The notes under the pieces: generated by a model
What the model saw: only the letters and a program-made list of their open reading frames with translations
Databases searched by the model: none
Told to the model about the DNA's origin: nothing
Part shown: piece by piece, positions 8,624-16,773 of the stretch
Position numbering within the stretch: position 1 is the stretch's first letter
How the letters are laid out: the number at the start of each line of letters is the position of its first letter
Translations under genes and position numbers: made by a program
From: CAVVYA01 sp964577835
GTDB lineage: Bacteria > Pseudomonadota > Alphaproteobacteria > SMXQ01
Assembly (NCBI GenBank): GCA_964577835.1
Contig: CAZOBN010000007.1
Coordinates: forward strand, 1-56,344
Direction of reading: 5' to 3'
DNA length: 56,344 bases

Positions 8624-9649
8624 CTACTGGCCGCCGACCAGCATCTTCGCCTTCGCCACCACGGCCGCCGGCGTGCGGTAGGCTTTCGCGATGATCGCGG
8701 CCATCTCGGCGCCGGTGACAGGGGACAGGTCCAGGTTCTGCTTCCGCGCGTCGGCAAGCAATCCCGAATCCTTCATGGTGGCGTCGAACGCGGCGCGCAA
8801 TGTGGCGACGCGATCCGCCGGCACCTCGGGTGGGGCGACGAACGGACGGCCCATGGGATGGGCCGACACCATGAGTTCGAGCACCGGCCTGTCCTCGGCG
8901 CTCACCAGGTCGAGCAGCGACGGCACGTTCGGAATCTTCGGATTGGGCGTGGGCGCGATCTGCAGGAAGACGATGATCTTGCCTTCGGCCATGAGCTGCG
9001 GCCGGTCGGCGAGGACATTGGCATAGGAGCCGCCGCAGCGGCCCTGGATCTCGCCGCGCTCGACCGCGAGATAGAGATCGTTGGTCGAGCGGTAACCGGT
9101 GATGACCTTGAGCCTGGCGCCCAGCATCGCCTGGATCGTCGCGTAGAAGGTGGTGAGCTCCGCGCCGCGCCCGGTGGTGCCGACCATCAACTCCTTGGAC
9201 TTGAGATCCTGGATGGTACGGATGCCGGAATCGTCACGCGTGATGCAGACATCGTCCTCGCTGTTCATCGAGCCGATGAAGTTGAACTTCTGCGCCTCGA
9301 ATTTGGGTCCCTCGATGCCGAGCAGCGGCATCAGCGGCACCGCGCGGTGGCCGATGCCGAACACGGTGCCGTCCTTGGGCGCCACGTTGTAGAGATGGTT
9401 GTAGAAGGTCAGGCTGCCGGCGCCCGGCATGTTCTGGGCCAGAATGCCGGGCTGGCCGGGGAGATGCTTGCCCATGTGGCGGACCAGCAGCCGGGCATAG
9501 GCGTCGAAAAATGTGCCGGCCTCCGTGCCGACGAGGATGCGGACCTGCTTGCCGGGGTAGAATTCGTTGGCCGGCTGGGCCTTGGCCGCAGCCGCGAAGC
9601 TGAAACCGAGAACCGCCGCCAATACGCCAACCGCAACTCGTCGCATCAT
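8624..9649 (-). CDS. Bug/TctC-family periplasmic solute-binding protein
   Basis: 341 residues, start at ATG-ATG (9649) behind GGAGGGG. Signal peptide about 1-24 with AKA-Q cleavage; then FYPGKQVRILVG, an acidic TEAGTFFD variant of the usual glycine-rich ligand loop, and PGQPGILAQNMPGAGS. The C-terminus ends PAAVVAKAKMLVGGQ. The gene is 18 bp after a UbiD gene and 53 bp before the bicupin gene. It belongs to the same divergent Bug subgroup as the other copies in this window. Replacement of PPGGG by TEAGT in the ligand loop suggests a different ligand from the 12651-13688 copy. Confidence 0.87.
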   Translation of the reverse strand: MMRRVAVGVLAAVLGFSFAAAAKAQPANEFYPGKQVRILVGTEAGTFFDAYARLLVRHMGKHLPGQPGILAQNMPGAGSLTFYNHLYNVAPKDGTVFGIGHRAVPLMPLLGIEGPKFEAQKFNFIGSMNSEDDVCITRDDSGIRTIQDLKSKELMVGTTGRGAELTTFYATIQAMLGARLKVITGYRSTNDLYLAVERGEIQGRCGGSYANVLADRPQLMAEGKIIVFLQIAPTPNPKIPNVPSLLDLVSAEDRPVLELMVSAHPMGRPFVAPPEVPADRVATLRAAFDATMKDSGLLADARKQNLDLSPVTGAEMAAIIAKAYRTPAAVVAKAKMLVGGQ

Positions 9650-9667
9650 CGCCGCCCCTCCCCAGAG

Positions 9668-11128
9668 CTATTTTTTCAAGAACGGCAATTTGGCCGCCCA
9701 CTTCTTTTCGACCTCCGCCGCGTAGTCTTTCGACACCGTGTTGACCCGCGGGAACTGGTCCTTCCAGTGATACGGCCGCACCGCATAGATGATGATGCGC
9801 GGCGTGGTGATATCGTTGACGGCCCGCTTCTCCGGGCTGATCAACGGATCGATATAGCCGGTATAGCAGCCGTCGATGATGTCGGTCTGGGTCTTGGGAT
9901 CCCAGCGCGTCGCCAACGCCCACAGCACCTCCGCCGTGTCGGTGACGTCGATGTCGTCGTCCACCACGATGACGATGCGGTTCATGTAGGAGCCCGGGCC
10001 GCAGCCGGCGGCGACCAGCCCCGCCATCTTGGCGTGGCCGGGGTGAAGCTGCTTGACCGAGATCACGTTCATGAACGAGACGCCGCCGCCGAGCGGTTTC
10101 CACACGCCGGTGATGCCCGGCACGCCGGCCGCTTCGAGCGCGTCCCAGATCGCCGCCATGCCGCCGAGGCTAGGTTGGCGGCCCGGAAAGGTCGGCTTGG
10201 CCGGCGGCTGGCCGATCAGGATCGGATCGTTGCGATGGTAGATGGCGCCGACGCGCACCACCGGCTCCTCGCCTTCGTCGGTCGCGTAATAGCCCGGCCA
10301 TTCGGCGAACGGACCCTCGGGCCGCGTCTCCTCTTCCGGCGGCGGCATGAAGCCTTCGAACGCCAGTTCGGCGTCGGCTGGAATCGGCAGGCCGGTGAGC
10401 TCGCCACGGATGATCTTGATCGGCTTGCCGAGGCGGCCGCCGGCGGTGGCGAATTCCGACACGCCGACCTTGGACGCGGTGCTGGCGACCATGCCGAGGA
10501 TCGGCGCCTGGCCGACGCAGACCACCATCGGGCAGGCCTTGCCCTGCTTCCACCACTTCTCGCGAATCATGCTGCCGTGCTTGCCGGGCTCGATGAAGAC
10601 GGTCAGCGTCTTCTCGTCCTGGACTTGCGTGCGGTAGGTGCCGACATTGACCCAGTCGCCGTCGGGATCCTTGTTGATGATCAGGCATTCTGTGCCGATG
10701 TAGGGGCCGCCGTCATGCTCATGCCAGTGGCCTGCGGGGAAGGCCTTGATATTGACCTTGTCGCCCTTGATGACATTGTCGCACACCGGGCCGGCGTTGA
10801 CCTCCTCCGGCTCGATCAGGCCGGACTCCCATTTGCGCGTCTTGCGGAACGCCTTGAGGGCGTCGAGGCTGAGGTCGGCGGCGAACAGGCGCGAGAAGCG
10901 CACGTTCATCAGCACGCGATGATTCGCCGGATAGCCCTTGATGTCCTCGAACATCAGCAACGGCGGAAAACGGTGTTCCAGGCTGAGCTCGTAGAGCGCG
11001 CCCATCTCCAGATAAGTCTCCGCGCCCTTGATGACCTCGAGCTCGCCGCGCTGCTTCGCAATGCGAACCAGCTCGCGCAAATCGCCGAGTGCCGCCAGTC
11101 GATCCTGTTCGCTGACGTCTAACGCCAC
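9668..11128 (-). CDS. UbiD-family prenyl-FMN decarboxylase (class B, copy 1)
   Basis: 486 residues with a GTG start at 11128 behind a strong GAGGAGG. The full UbiD residue set is visible: Asn161 and Arg166 in NVGTYR, His184 in EPGKHG (aligned by hand to the metal His of fungal Fdc1), Glu225 in GVSEF, and the catalytic E271/E276 pair in EGPFAEWPGYY, with VDDDID later. It closely matches the protein at 53872-55353, including YIGTECL and the order of all motifs. It lies between the NMT1-like gene (75 bp) and a Bug gene (18 bp). An AAAACGCA half-site, like the arms of the palindrome at 15444, lies at 11142-11149 just before its ribosome site. Confidence 0.92.
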   Translation of the reverse strand: MALDVSEQDRLAALGDLRELVRIAKQRGELEVIKGAETYLEMGALYELSLEHRFPPLLMFEDIKGYPANHRVLMNVRFSRLFAADLSLDALKAFRKTRKWESGLIEPEEVNAGPVCDNVIKGDKVNIKAFPAGHWHEHDGGPYIGTECLIINKDPDGDWVNVGTYRTQVQDEKTLTVFIEPGKHGSMIREKWWKQGKACPMVVCVGQAPILGMVASTASKVGVSEFATAGGRLGKPIKIIRGELTGLPIPADAELAFEGFMPPPEEETRPEGPFAEWPGYYATDEGEEPVVRVGAIYHRNDPILIGQPPAKPTFPGRQPSLGGMAAIWDALEAAGVPGITGVWKPLGGGVSFMNVISVKQLHPGHAKMAGLVAAGCGPGSYMNRIVIVVDDDIDVTDTAEVLWALATRWDPKTQTDIIDGCYTGYIDPLISPEKRAVNDITTPRIIIYAVRPYHWKDQFPRVNTVSKDYAAEVEKKWAAKLPFLKK

Positions 11129-11203
11129 GCTGTCCTCCTCAAAAACGCAAAACCAAAATACGCTACGCGGGCACGATCCTTAGCTGGTCGCGCCGGAAAG
11201 TTC

Positions 11204-12253
11204 TTACTGCTTTTCGACGCTCGGCGCGCCACCCAAGGCGCGGTCCCACGCGGCATAGCCGGCGCGGCCCGCGCTCGGGCTTACCGTCAAGCTGGGATGA
11301 TCCTTGTAGAGCTCCTCGACCCAGCCGCTGTCGTCGATCTTGCGGATGGCATGGGTGTCCCACAGCGCCATGGGACTGATTTTGAGCGCGTCCTTGTCCT
11401 GGCGCACGGCTTCCTCATAGACGTTGGAGACCGCCTGGATCGAGGGATAGAGCTTGGGCTCCAGGATGCGCGCGAGCTCGGTGTAGAGCAGCTTCGCCAT
11501 CTCGGCGTCGAGCTTACCCTCCGCCGTGTGGCGTTCCTGGATGATCTTGATCGCCTTCTCGGGCTGGGTCTTGAAGAAATGGATGCCTTCCATCAGGCCC
11601 TTCAGGAAGCGCTCGACGATGTCCGGATGGCGCTCGGCGAACTTGAGGCTCGTCGAGATGGTGGTGAACCACACCATGGGCAGCGGATCGATGTCGATGA
11701 CCTTGAGGCCGCGGCGCTGCGCCATGATGCTGCGCGGCGGCGTGATGAATGCGGCGTCCACCGCGCCTTCCATGATCAGATCATCGAGCTGCTTGGCGCG
11801 CTGGCCCGGCTTCTCGTCGATCTGGCCGTCCGGCACCTGCTTCTGCAGATCGACCTGATCCTTGTCGACGTCGAGCCCGCGCTGCTTGAGATAGATCCAG
11901 TCATTGAGGCCCGGGTGCGAGCCCTTGGAGGCGACTTTCTTCTGGAACAGGTCGGCGACCTTCTCGATGCCCGAGTCGGGCCGCGTCACCAGCTTGAAGT
12001 TGGTGAAGTTCAGCGTCTGGCCGAGATAGACCCAACTGTCGCCACGCACCCGATGTCCGTAGGTCGAGACGTGGTTGCCGCCGACGAATTCCACATCGCT
12101 GGTCGGCACCTTGCGGTGGGCGTCCTTCGACGTGATCTTATAATTGTATTCCACATCGAGCCCGTGCTTCTCCCATGAGCCGGACTCGGAGACCACATGG
12201 AGAAGCGCGCAGTGCGAACCGGACCGATACGGAAACTGAATTTTGTCCAACAA
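11204..12253 (-). CDS. NMT1/SBP-like protein without signal peptide
   Basis: 349 residues; start TTG at 12253 (TTG-TTG) after GGGAGAG, aligned with the GTG start of its homologue at 55410. The fold is that of NMT1/THI5 and ABC-type periplasmic binding proteins, but it begins at the first strand (IQFPYRSGSH) with no signal peptide, so it is expected in the cytoplasm. Shared blocks with the 55410 protein include GNHVSTY, SHPGLNDWIYLKQ, VDAAF and ILEPKLYPS. The enzyme 4,5-dihydroxyphthalate decarboxylase (Pht5) belongs to the same broad superfamily, so it may be an enzyme or an intracellular ligand sensor rather than a transport receptor. First gene of the NMT1-UbiD-Bug-bicupin operon; no ABC permease or ATPase is near. 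Confidence 0.75.
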   Translation of the reverse strand: MLDKIQFPYRSGSHCALLHVVSESGSWEKHGLDVEYNYKITSKDAHRKVPTSDVEFVGGNHVSTYGHRVRGDSWVYLGQTLNFTNFKLVTRPDSGIEKVADLFQKKVASKGSHPGLNDWIYLKQRGLDVDKDQVDLQKQVPDGQIDEKPGQRAKQLDDLIMEGAVDAAFITPPRSIMAQRRGLKVIDIDPLPMVWFTTISTSLKFAERHPDIVERFLKGLMEGIHFFKTQPEKAIKIIQERHTAEGKLDAEMAKLLYTELARILEPKLYPSIQAVSNVYEEAVRQDKDALKISPMALWDTHAIRKIDDSGWVEELYKDHPSLTVSPSAGRAGYAAWDRALGGAPSVEKQ

Positions 12254-12426
12254 ACTCTCCCGACCCGTGAACCAGCGCCGCCCCAGTCCAGGACCGGAGC
12301 GCGTCCGTCACATTTTTCAACATTGACTTCGCTTTTTAAATTTTAGGCGGTCGGCCGAGGACCTGTCCAGCCAAAAGGCCGGACGGCTTGAAGCGCAGAC
12401 CGATGCGTCCTCTCACCCTCGTCGTC

Positions 12427-12626
12427 ATGGCCCGGCTCGACCGGCCATCTTTCTCAAGCGAGAGCTGGCATCCACATACCACAACCGTCATGGCGCGATT
12501 TAGTCGGGCCATCCACGACTTTTCTAGAACTGTTGTCGCATCAAGACGTGGATGCCCCGGACAAGCCGGGGCATGACGCAGTGGGGTTTATACATGGCGT
12601 GAGATGGCCCGGTCGAGCCGGGCCAT
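12427..12626. repeat. Cluster of four REP/BIME-like palindromes
   Basis: The 397-bp gap 12254-12650 contains four short palindromes with ATGGCCCGG or ATGCCCCGG arms: 12427-12448, 12490-12512, 12552-12573 and 12604-12626. The last two are perfect 9-bp stems with 4-5 base loops. Elements 2 and 3 are inverted relative to each other through their ATCCACGAC and GACGTGGAT flanks, so they can also pair over a distance, as in BIME-type composite repeats. Such elements are scattered through Hyphomicrobiales genomes. They may insulate the operon starting at 12253 from the one ending at 12651. No gene is seen in the gap. Confidence 0.7.
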
Positions 12627-12650
12627 ACGGTCGAGGCGATTCGCCTCTCC

Positions 12651-13688
12651 CTACTTCACCACCTGCCGCGTGCGCTCGAACAGCGATTCGGGATAGGCCG
12701 AAATCTCCCCCAGCATGGCCTGCAGCTTCTCGCCACTCATCGGATTGAGCGGAATGTTGCGCCGTTCCATCTCGGACTTGAACGCGGCGTCCGCCGCCGT
12801 GGCGTCGAAGGCCTTGCGCAGCGCGGCGACCCGCTCGGTCGGGACTTTCGGGCCGGCGAGGAAGGCGCGCCCCACCACCGAGGTGCTGGCCAGCAGGCGC
12901 AGCACCTTGCGGTCTTCCTCGTTGGTCGCCAGCTCGGTGACGTTCGGCACATTGGGAAGATCGGGATGGCGCTCGTAGCCGTCCTGGAAAATCGGCGTGA
13001 TCTTCTTCTGCTCGAGCCATTGCGGATGGCTGCGCTTGAGCTGCGACCAGATGGCGTTGCCCATGCCCTGGATCTCGCCGCGCTCCATGGCGAGATACTG
13101 GTCGGCCGTGCCGTTGTAGCCCTGCACCAGCTTGAATTTAGTGCCGACCAATTTGTTGAGCGCGTTGGGCGTCATCACCGAGGTGCCGGTCGGCGAGGTG
13201 GCGCCGAAGATGAGTTCCTTCTGCTTGGCCTGCTCGATGCTCGTCACCCCGGTCTCATGCCAGGTGATGCCGACGAGATCGATCATATCGAGACGCCCGA
13301 TCCAGTTGAACTTGCCGGTATCGAATCCGTCGCCCACGTCCTTCCACACCAGGGCGTTGAGCGGCACCGCGTGGTTCAGCAGCCCGAGCACCGTGCCGTC
13401 CTGCGGACCCACCGCATAGACGAAGTTGGCGGCCTTGACCGATGCGGCGCCCGGCATGTGCTGAACGATGATCGTCGGATTGCCGGGGATATGACGCGGC
13501 ATGTAGTCGGCTAGCATGCGGGCATAGGCGTCGAAGCCGCCGCCCGGCGGGTAGCCGACGACGACCCGCATCTGCTTGCCCTTGTAGAAATCCTCGATGG
13601 CATCCGCCGCGGCGGCGTTCACGCCGGCGACCGCGGCGAAAACCGCCACGCCCAGCGCGGCGACCAGTTTCGACATCAATCCCTTCAT
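12651..13688 (-). CDS. Bug/TctC-family periplasmic solute-binding protein
   Basis: 345 residues from the ATG at 13688, which has GGGAGG five bases upstream; the long upstream in-frame extension is out of character. Signal peptide about 1-28 (Ala/Val-rich, ending near AAAADA). The mature start FYKGKQMRVVVGYPPGGGFD nearly repeats the remnant at 2927-3175 (FYAGKQVKVIVGFPPGGG), so these two were probably equivalent partners of the two 537-residue UbiD copies. PGNPTIIVQHMPGAAS follows. It lies 74 bp after UbiD and 25 bp after the last palindromic repeat. Likely the binding receptor of the class A module. Confidence 0.87.
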   Translation of the reverse strand: MKGLMSKLVAALGVAVFAAVAGVNAAAADAIEDFYKGKQMRVVVGYPPGGGFDAYARMLADYMPRHIPGNPTIIVQHMPGAASVKAANFVYAVGPQDGTVLGLLNHAVPLNALVWKDVGDGFDTGKFNWIGRLDMIDLVGITWHETGVTSIEQAKQKELIFGATSPTGTSVMTPNALNKLVGTKFKLVQGYNGTADQYLAMERGEIQGMGNAIWSQLKRSHPQWLEQKKITPIFQDGYERHPDLPNVPNVTELATNEEDRKVLRLLASTSVVGRAFLAGPKVPTERVAALRKAFDATAADAAFKSEMERRNIPLNPMSGEKLQAMLGEISAYPESLFERTRQVVK

Positions 13689-13762
13689 TCCATCCTCCCG
13701 TTTCATCCGGCCGTGTTCATCTCGCTTGTCGTTTGTCTCAGATCCTCGTTTTTCTCTCGCCC

Positions 13763-15376
13763 TCATTCGTCGGCCTTGCGGCGCTGCTGCTTGGCGCGGT
13801 CGCCCGTGCGATGATGTTCGCCCTCGACGGCCCATTGCGCTTCCTGACGGTCCCGTTCCGTCCAATTTCCCAGTTCATAGCCATGCCACGGCGCGCGCGG
13901 CTTGAGCGCCGGCAGGCCGAGCTCTTCCCAGATCGCCTTGGCCTTTTCCATATATTGCTTGGCGGGCAGCGAGACCGGCGGGTAATCCCATTTGCGCGTC
14001 GCATTGATCAGCACGCAGGAGCCGAATTCAGCCTGCACCGTCATGTTGCGCGTTTCGGCGTCGGGCGGCAGGGCGGAGGGATCGAGCCCCACCGCGCGAT
14101 TGCCGATCATCTTCATGTCGCGCTCGGGCTGCATGCGATAGGAAAGCGCCCAGACCACGGAATCGAGATCGTTGGGGTCGATGTCCTCGTCGACCGCGAT
14201 CACCGTCTTGCCGACCGAGGTATTGCGCCCGGCAATGGCATAGAGCGTCTGCCAGACCACGGCGGGATTGCAACGCTTGAGCTGCACCACGGACCAGGAT
14301 TCGAGCGCGATCTCGTGGAAGGTGATGTCGGTGACCTGCGGGATGCCGCAATGGTTGCGCAGGAAGAACAGGTAATTGTTGTCCTGGGACAGCTTCTTGA
14401 GCTTGCTGCTTTCGGACGGCGGCATCTGGCTGATGATCGCGGTGAAGATCGGGTTCTTGCGATGGGTGATCGCGGTCACCTCGAACACCGCATTGTAGAC
14501 CCGCTCGCCCATGTAGCCGGTGAATTCGCCGAACGGCGCCTCGGGCTCGAGATATTCCGTCGAGATGCGCCCCTCGACCACCAGCTCCGCATGGGCGGGC
14601 ACCAGCAGATCGACGGTCTTGCAGCGCACCAGCTCCAGCGGCTCGCCGATCAGCGCGCCGGCCGCGGCATATTCCTCCACCCCATAGGGCACGCGCGACC
14701 CGGACAGATAGGTCAGCCCCGGCGGCCCGCCGACCACGAGCGCCGCCTCGATCCACGGCTTGCCCTTCTTGCGCATGGTATCCCAGTGTTTCCAAGCATC
14801 CTTGCGCGGGCCGATGAACATGCCCATGCGGTCCTGGGACTTCACTTGGCCGCGATAATTCCCGACGTTGATCCAGCCGCTGTCGGGATCCTTGGTCACC
14901 CAGTTCGACGCCGTGGTATAAGGCGCAACATCGAACCCGGGTGTCGAGATCGGGATCGGGAATTCGTCGAGCCCGCCATGTTCGAACAGCGTGTCGCCGA
15001 TATGGACCTCTTCCTGGACCAGGCCATGCTCGACGACGCGCGGCGGCACAGGCTTGGCGAGGGCGGCCTGCCAGCGCTTGCGGATCTCGCCGACCTCGCA
15101 GCCCATGCCGATGGAATAGATGTCCGACGAACCGGCATAGATGCCGACTGCGACCTGCGTCTTATAATGACGCCCCTTGGCGTCGGTGACGTGCTCGAAC
15201 AGGAAACCCCGGCGCTGCGCCTCGTCCAGGCCGCGAAATTGCCAGCGCACGAGGGGCATCAACTCGGTATCCTTGTTGATCTCGCGCGCCACGCGGGTGA
15301 GCTTGCCCGCGCGCTCGAGATTGGCAAGATGCGTGCGCAGGTCCTGCGAATGCGTCGGTCTGGCCGCGCCGTCCAT
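13763..15376 (-). CDS. UbiD-family prenyl-FMN decarboxylase (class A, copy 2)
   Basis: 537 residues from the ATG at 15376 (GGGAG ribosome site); the in-frame extension to 15496 runs into the divergent promoter region. UbiD residues: Asn170 and Arg175 in NVGNYR, GVEEY (Glu234/235), catalytic E279/E284 in EAPFGEFTGY, then VDEDID. Like copy 1 at 3228-4841 it lacks the EPGKH histidine of class B. The two copies share length, motif order and an identical C-terminal tail, with nucleotide drift mainly at third positions, so duplication is older than a recent copying event. It forms a two-gene operon with the Bug gene downstream and is divergent from the Pht5-like gene. Confidence 0.92.
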   Translation of the reverse strand: MDGAARPTHSQDLRTHLANLERAGKLTRVAREINKDTELMPLVRWQFRGLDEAQRRGFLFEHVTDAKGRHYKTQVAVGIYAGSSDIYSIGMGCEVGEIRKRWQAALAKPVPPRVVEHGLVQEEVHIGDTLFEHGGLDEFPIPISTPGFDVAPYTTASNWVTKDPDSGWINVGNYRGQVKSQDRMGMFIGPRKDAWKHWDTMRKKGKPWIEAALVVGGPPGLTYLSGSRVPYGVEEYAAAGALIGEPLELVRCKTVDLLVPAHAELVVEGRISTEYLEPEAPFGEFTGYMGERVYNAVFEVTAITHRKNPIFTAIISQMPPSESSKLKKLSQDNNYLFFLRNHCGIPQVTDITFHEIALESWSVVQLKRCNPAVVWQTLYAIAGRNTSVGKTVIAVDEDIDPNDLDSVVWALSYRMQPERDMKMIGNRAVGLDPSALPPDAETRNMTVQAEFGSCVLINATRKWDYPPVSLPAKQYMEKAKAIWEELGLPALKPRAPWHGYELGNWTERDRQEAQWAVEGEHHRTGDRAKQQRRKADE

Positions 15377-15443
15377 AAGCTTGCTCCCATCGATTGCCGC
15401 CCGCCCGCATGGCGAAACGACGCCCACTATCCGTCCTTGTTTT

Positions 15444-15462
15444 AAAACGCAATATGCGTTTT
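15444..15462. promoter_or_regulatory. Perfect 19-bp palindrome between divergent UbiD and Pht5-like genes
   Basis: AAAACGCA-ATA-TGCGTTTT is a perfect dyad of two 8-base arms around a 3-base centre. It lies in the 184-bp space between the UbiD start (15376) and the Pht5-like start (15561), about 70 and 100 bp from each. An operator for a dimeric regulator such as IclR or GntR/FCD is the simplest reading. A half-site AAAACGCA occurs before the UbiD gene at 11142-11149. Confidence 0.55.
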
Positions 15463-15560
15463 TATTTTCGCCGATCCTCGCGATTTCACGCGCCACTGTC
15501 TAGCGCTTTCGCGAAGCACGGTAAAACCTGGACAAACCGGGGCCTGAAAGGGGACACGAC

Positions 15561-16556
15561 GTGGCCGATATCCACCTCACGCTCGCCGCGAAAGACTACG
15601 ACCATCTGGACGACCTGAAGAACGGCAGCGTGAAGCCGGAGGGCATTTCGCTCACCTGCCTGTCGATGTATCCCACCGACGTGTTCTATCGTTTCCTGCA
15701 ATATCGGGAATGGGAAGTCTCGGAGCTGTCGCTCGGCAAATACGCGGCCATGGTCGCCGACGGCGGTGCCGCGGACATGATCGGTCTGCCGGTTTTCCCG
15801 CTGCGGGTGTTCCGGCAATCCGCCTTCTATGTGCGGCGTGGCAGTCCGATCACATCGCCCACGGAACTGGCGGGGAAGCGTTGCGGCATTCCCGAATGGG
15901 CGCAGACCGCGACCATCTATGTACGCGGCTGGCTCGCCCATCACGCCGGCGTGCCGCTCGAATCGGTCGATTGGGTGCAGGCCGGCACCAACGAGGCCGG
16001 GCGAGCGGAAAAGGTCGCCCTCGATCTGCCTGCCGGCGTGCGATGCCGCGCCGTTGCCGACCGGTCTCTCAATGAGATGCTGCTGACGGGCGATATCGAT
16101 TGCATGATCAGCGCCACGCCGCCGCTCGGCTCACGCGGCGCCAATCCGCAGATCGTGCCCTTGTTCAGCGATCCGCGCTCCGCCGACGAAAATTATTTCC
16201 GCGAGACCGGCGTGTTTCCCATCATGCACCTCATCGTGTTGCGGCGCGACATCTACGAGCGCCATCCATGGGCGGCGATGAATCTGGTGCTCGCCTTCGA
16301 GGAGGCCAAACGGCGCAGCGTGGAACGACTCATGCAAGCGTCGCCCCGCTACCCGGTGCCATGGGGGCGGGATCATATGCAACGCATGCAGACACTGCTG
16401 TTCGCCGACGGGGAATATTGGCCCTACGGTGTCGAACCCAACCGGCGGACGCTGGAAGCGTTCCTGGCCTACTGTTACGAGCAGGGAATCTGCCGCCGCA
16501 AGCTCGCGCCGGAGGAATTGTTCGCGCCACAGACCCTGACGCGCACCAAACATTGA
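15561..16556 (+). CDS. 4,5-dihydroxyphthalate decarboxylase (Pht5)-like protein
   Basis: 331 residues, no signal peptide, beginning LTLAAKDYDHLDDLKNG. It shows the Pht5 family pattern: a VKPEGI strand, SELSLGKYAAM, a GLPVFPLRVFRQSAFYVR block and later FPIMHLIVLRRD. Known members decarboxylate 4,5-dihydroxyphthalate to protocatechuate in the phthalate pathway, although the fold is that of NMT1-type binding proteins. Divergent from a UbiD decarboxylase across a 19-bp palindrome, it would add a non-prenylFMN decarboxylase to this region. Start ATG or GTG near 15561 follows AAAGGGGA. The usual partner phthalate dioxygenase genes are not in the window, so the substrate may differ. Confidence 0.8.
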   Translation: MADIHLTLAAKDYDHLDDLKNGSVKPEGISLTCLSMYPTDVFYRFLQYREWEVSELSLGKYAAMVADGGAADMIGLPVFPLRVFRQSAFYVRRGSPITSPTELAGKRCGIPEWAQTATIYVRGWLAHHAGVPLESVDWVQAGTNEAGRAEKVALDLPAGVRCRAVADRSLNEMLLTGDIDCMISATPPLGSRGANPQIVPLFSDPRSADENYFRETGVFPIMHLIVLRRDIYERHPWAAMNLVLAFEEAKRRSVERLMQASPRYPVPWGRDHMQRMQTLLFADGEYWPYGVEPNRRTLEAFLAYCYEQGICRRKLAPEELFAPQTLTRTKH

Positions 16557-16590
16557 AAAGAACGCCGCTCCCTTCTATTCAGCCGCGCTG

Positions 16591-16609
16591 AAGGAAGGAA
16601 GGAAGGAAG
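16591..16609. repeat. GGAA tetranucleotide repeat
   Basis: Nearly five copies of GGAA lie 35 bp after the Pht5-like stop. With the upstream GCCGCTCCCTT they can form a long imperfect hairpin with AAGGAAGCGGC, so the tract may be part of a weak terminator. The remaining bases to 16773 hold no gene that could be supported. Confidence 0.5.
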
Positions 16610-16773
16610 CGGCGGCTCTCAGCAAAGGCGCGCGGTTGCCCGACGGGGGGGTGGAGGAGGCTGGGCATGGGGTACCGCGCCTCATGACAACCGGCAGCCG
16701 CCGATATTGTTCCTGTGATCAAAACAGGAGCGATGCGCCCCCTGGTCGGGTTTGGATCGAGCCCTTATTGCCC

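Noticed and set aside
8858..11122. 754-residue plus-strand open frame opposite Bug and UbiD genes
   Set aside because: It spans two real minus-strand genes; composition is rich in His/Arg/Asp repeats typical of antisense frames.
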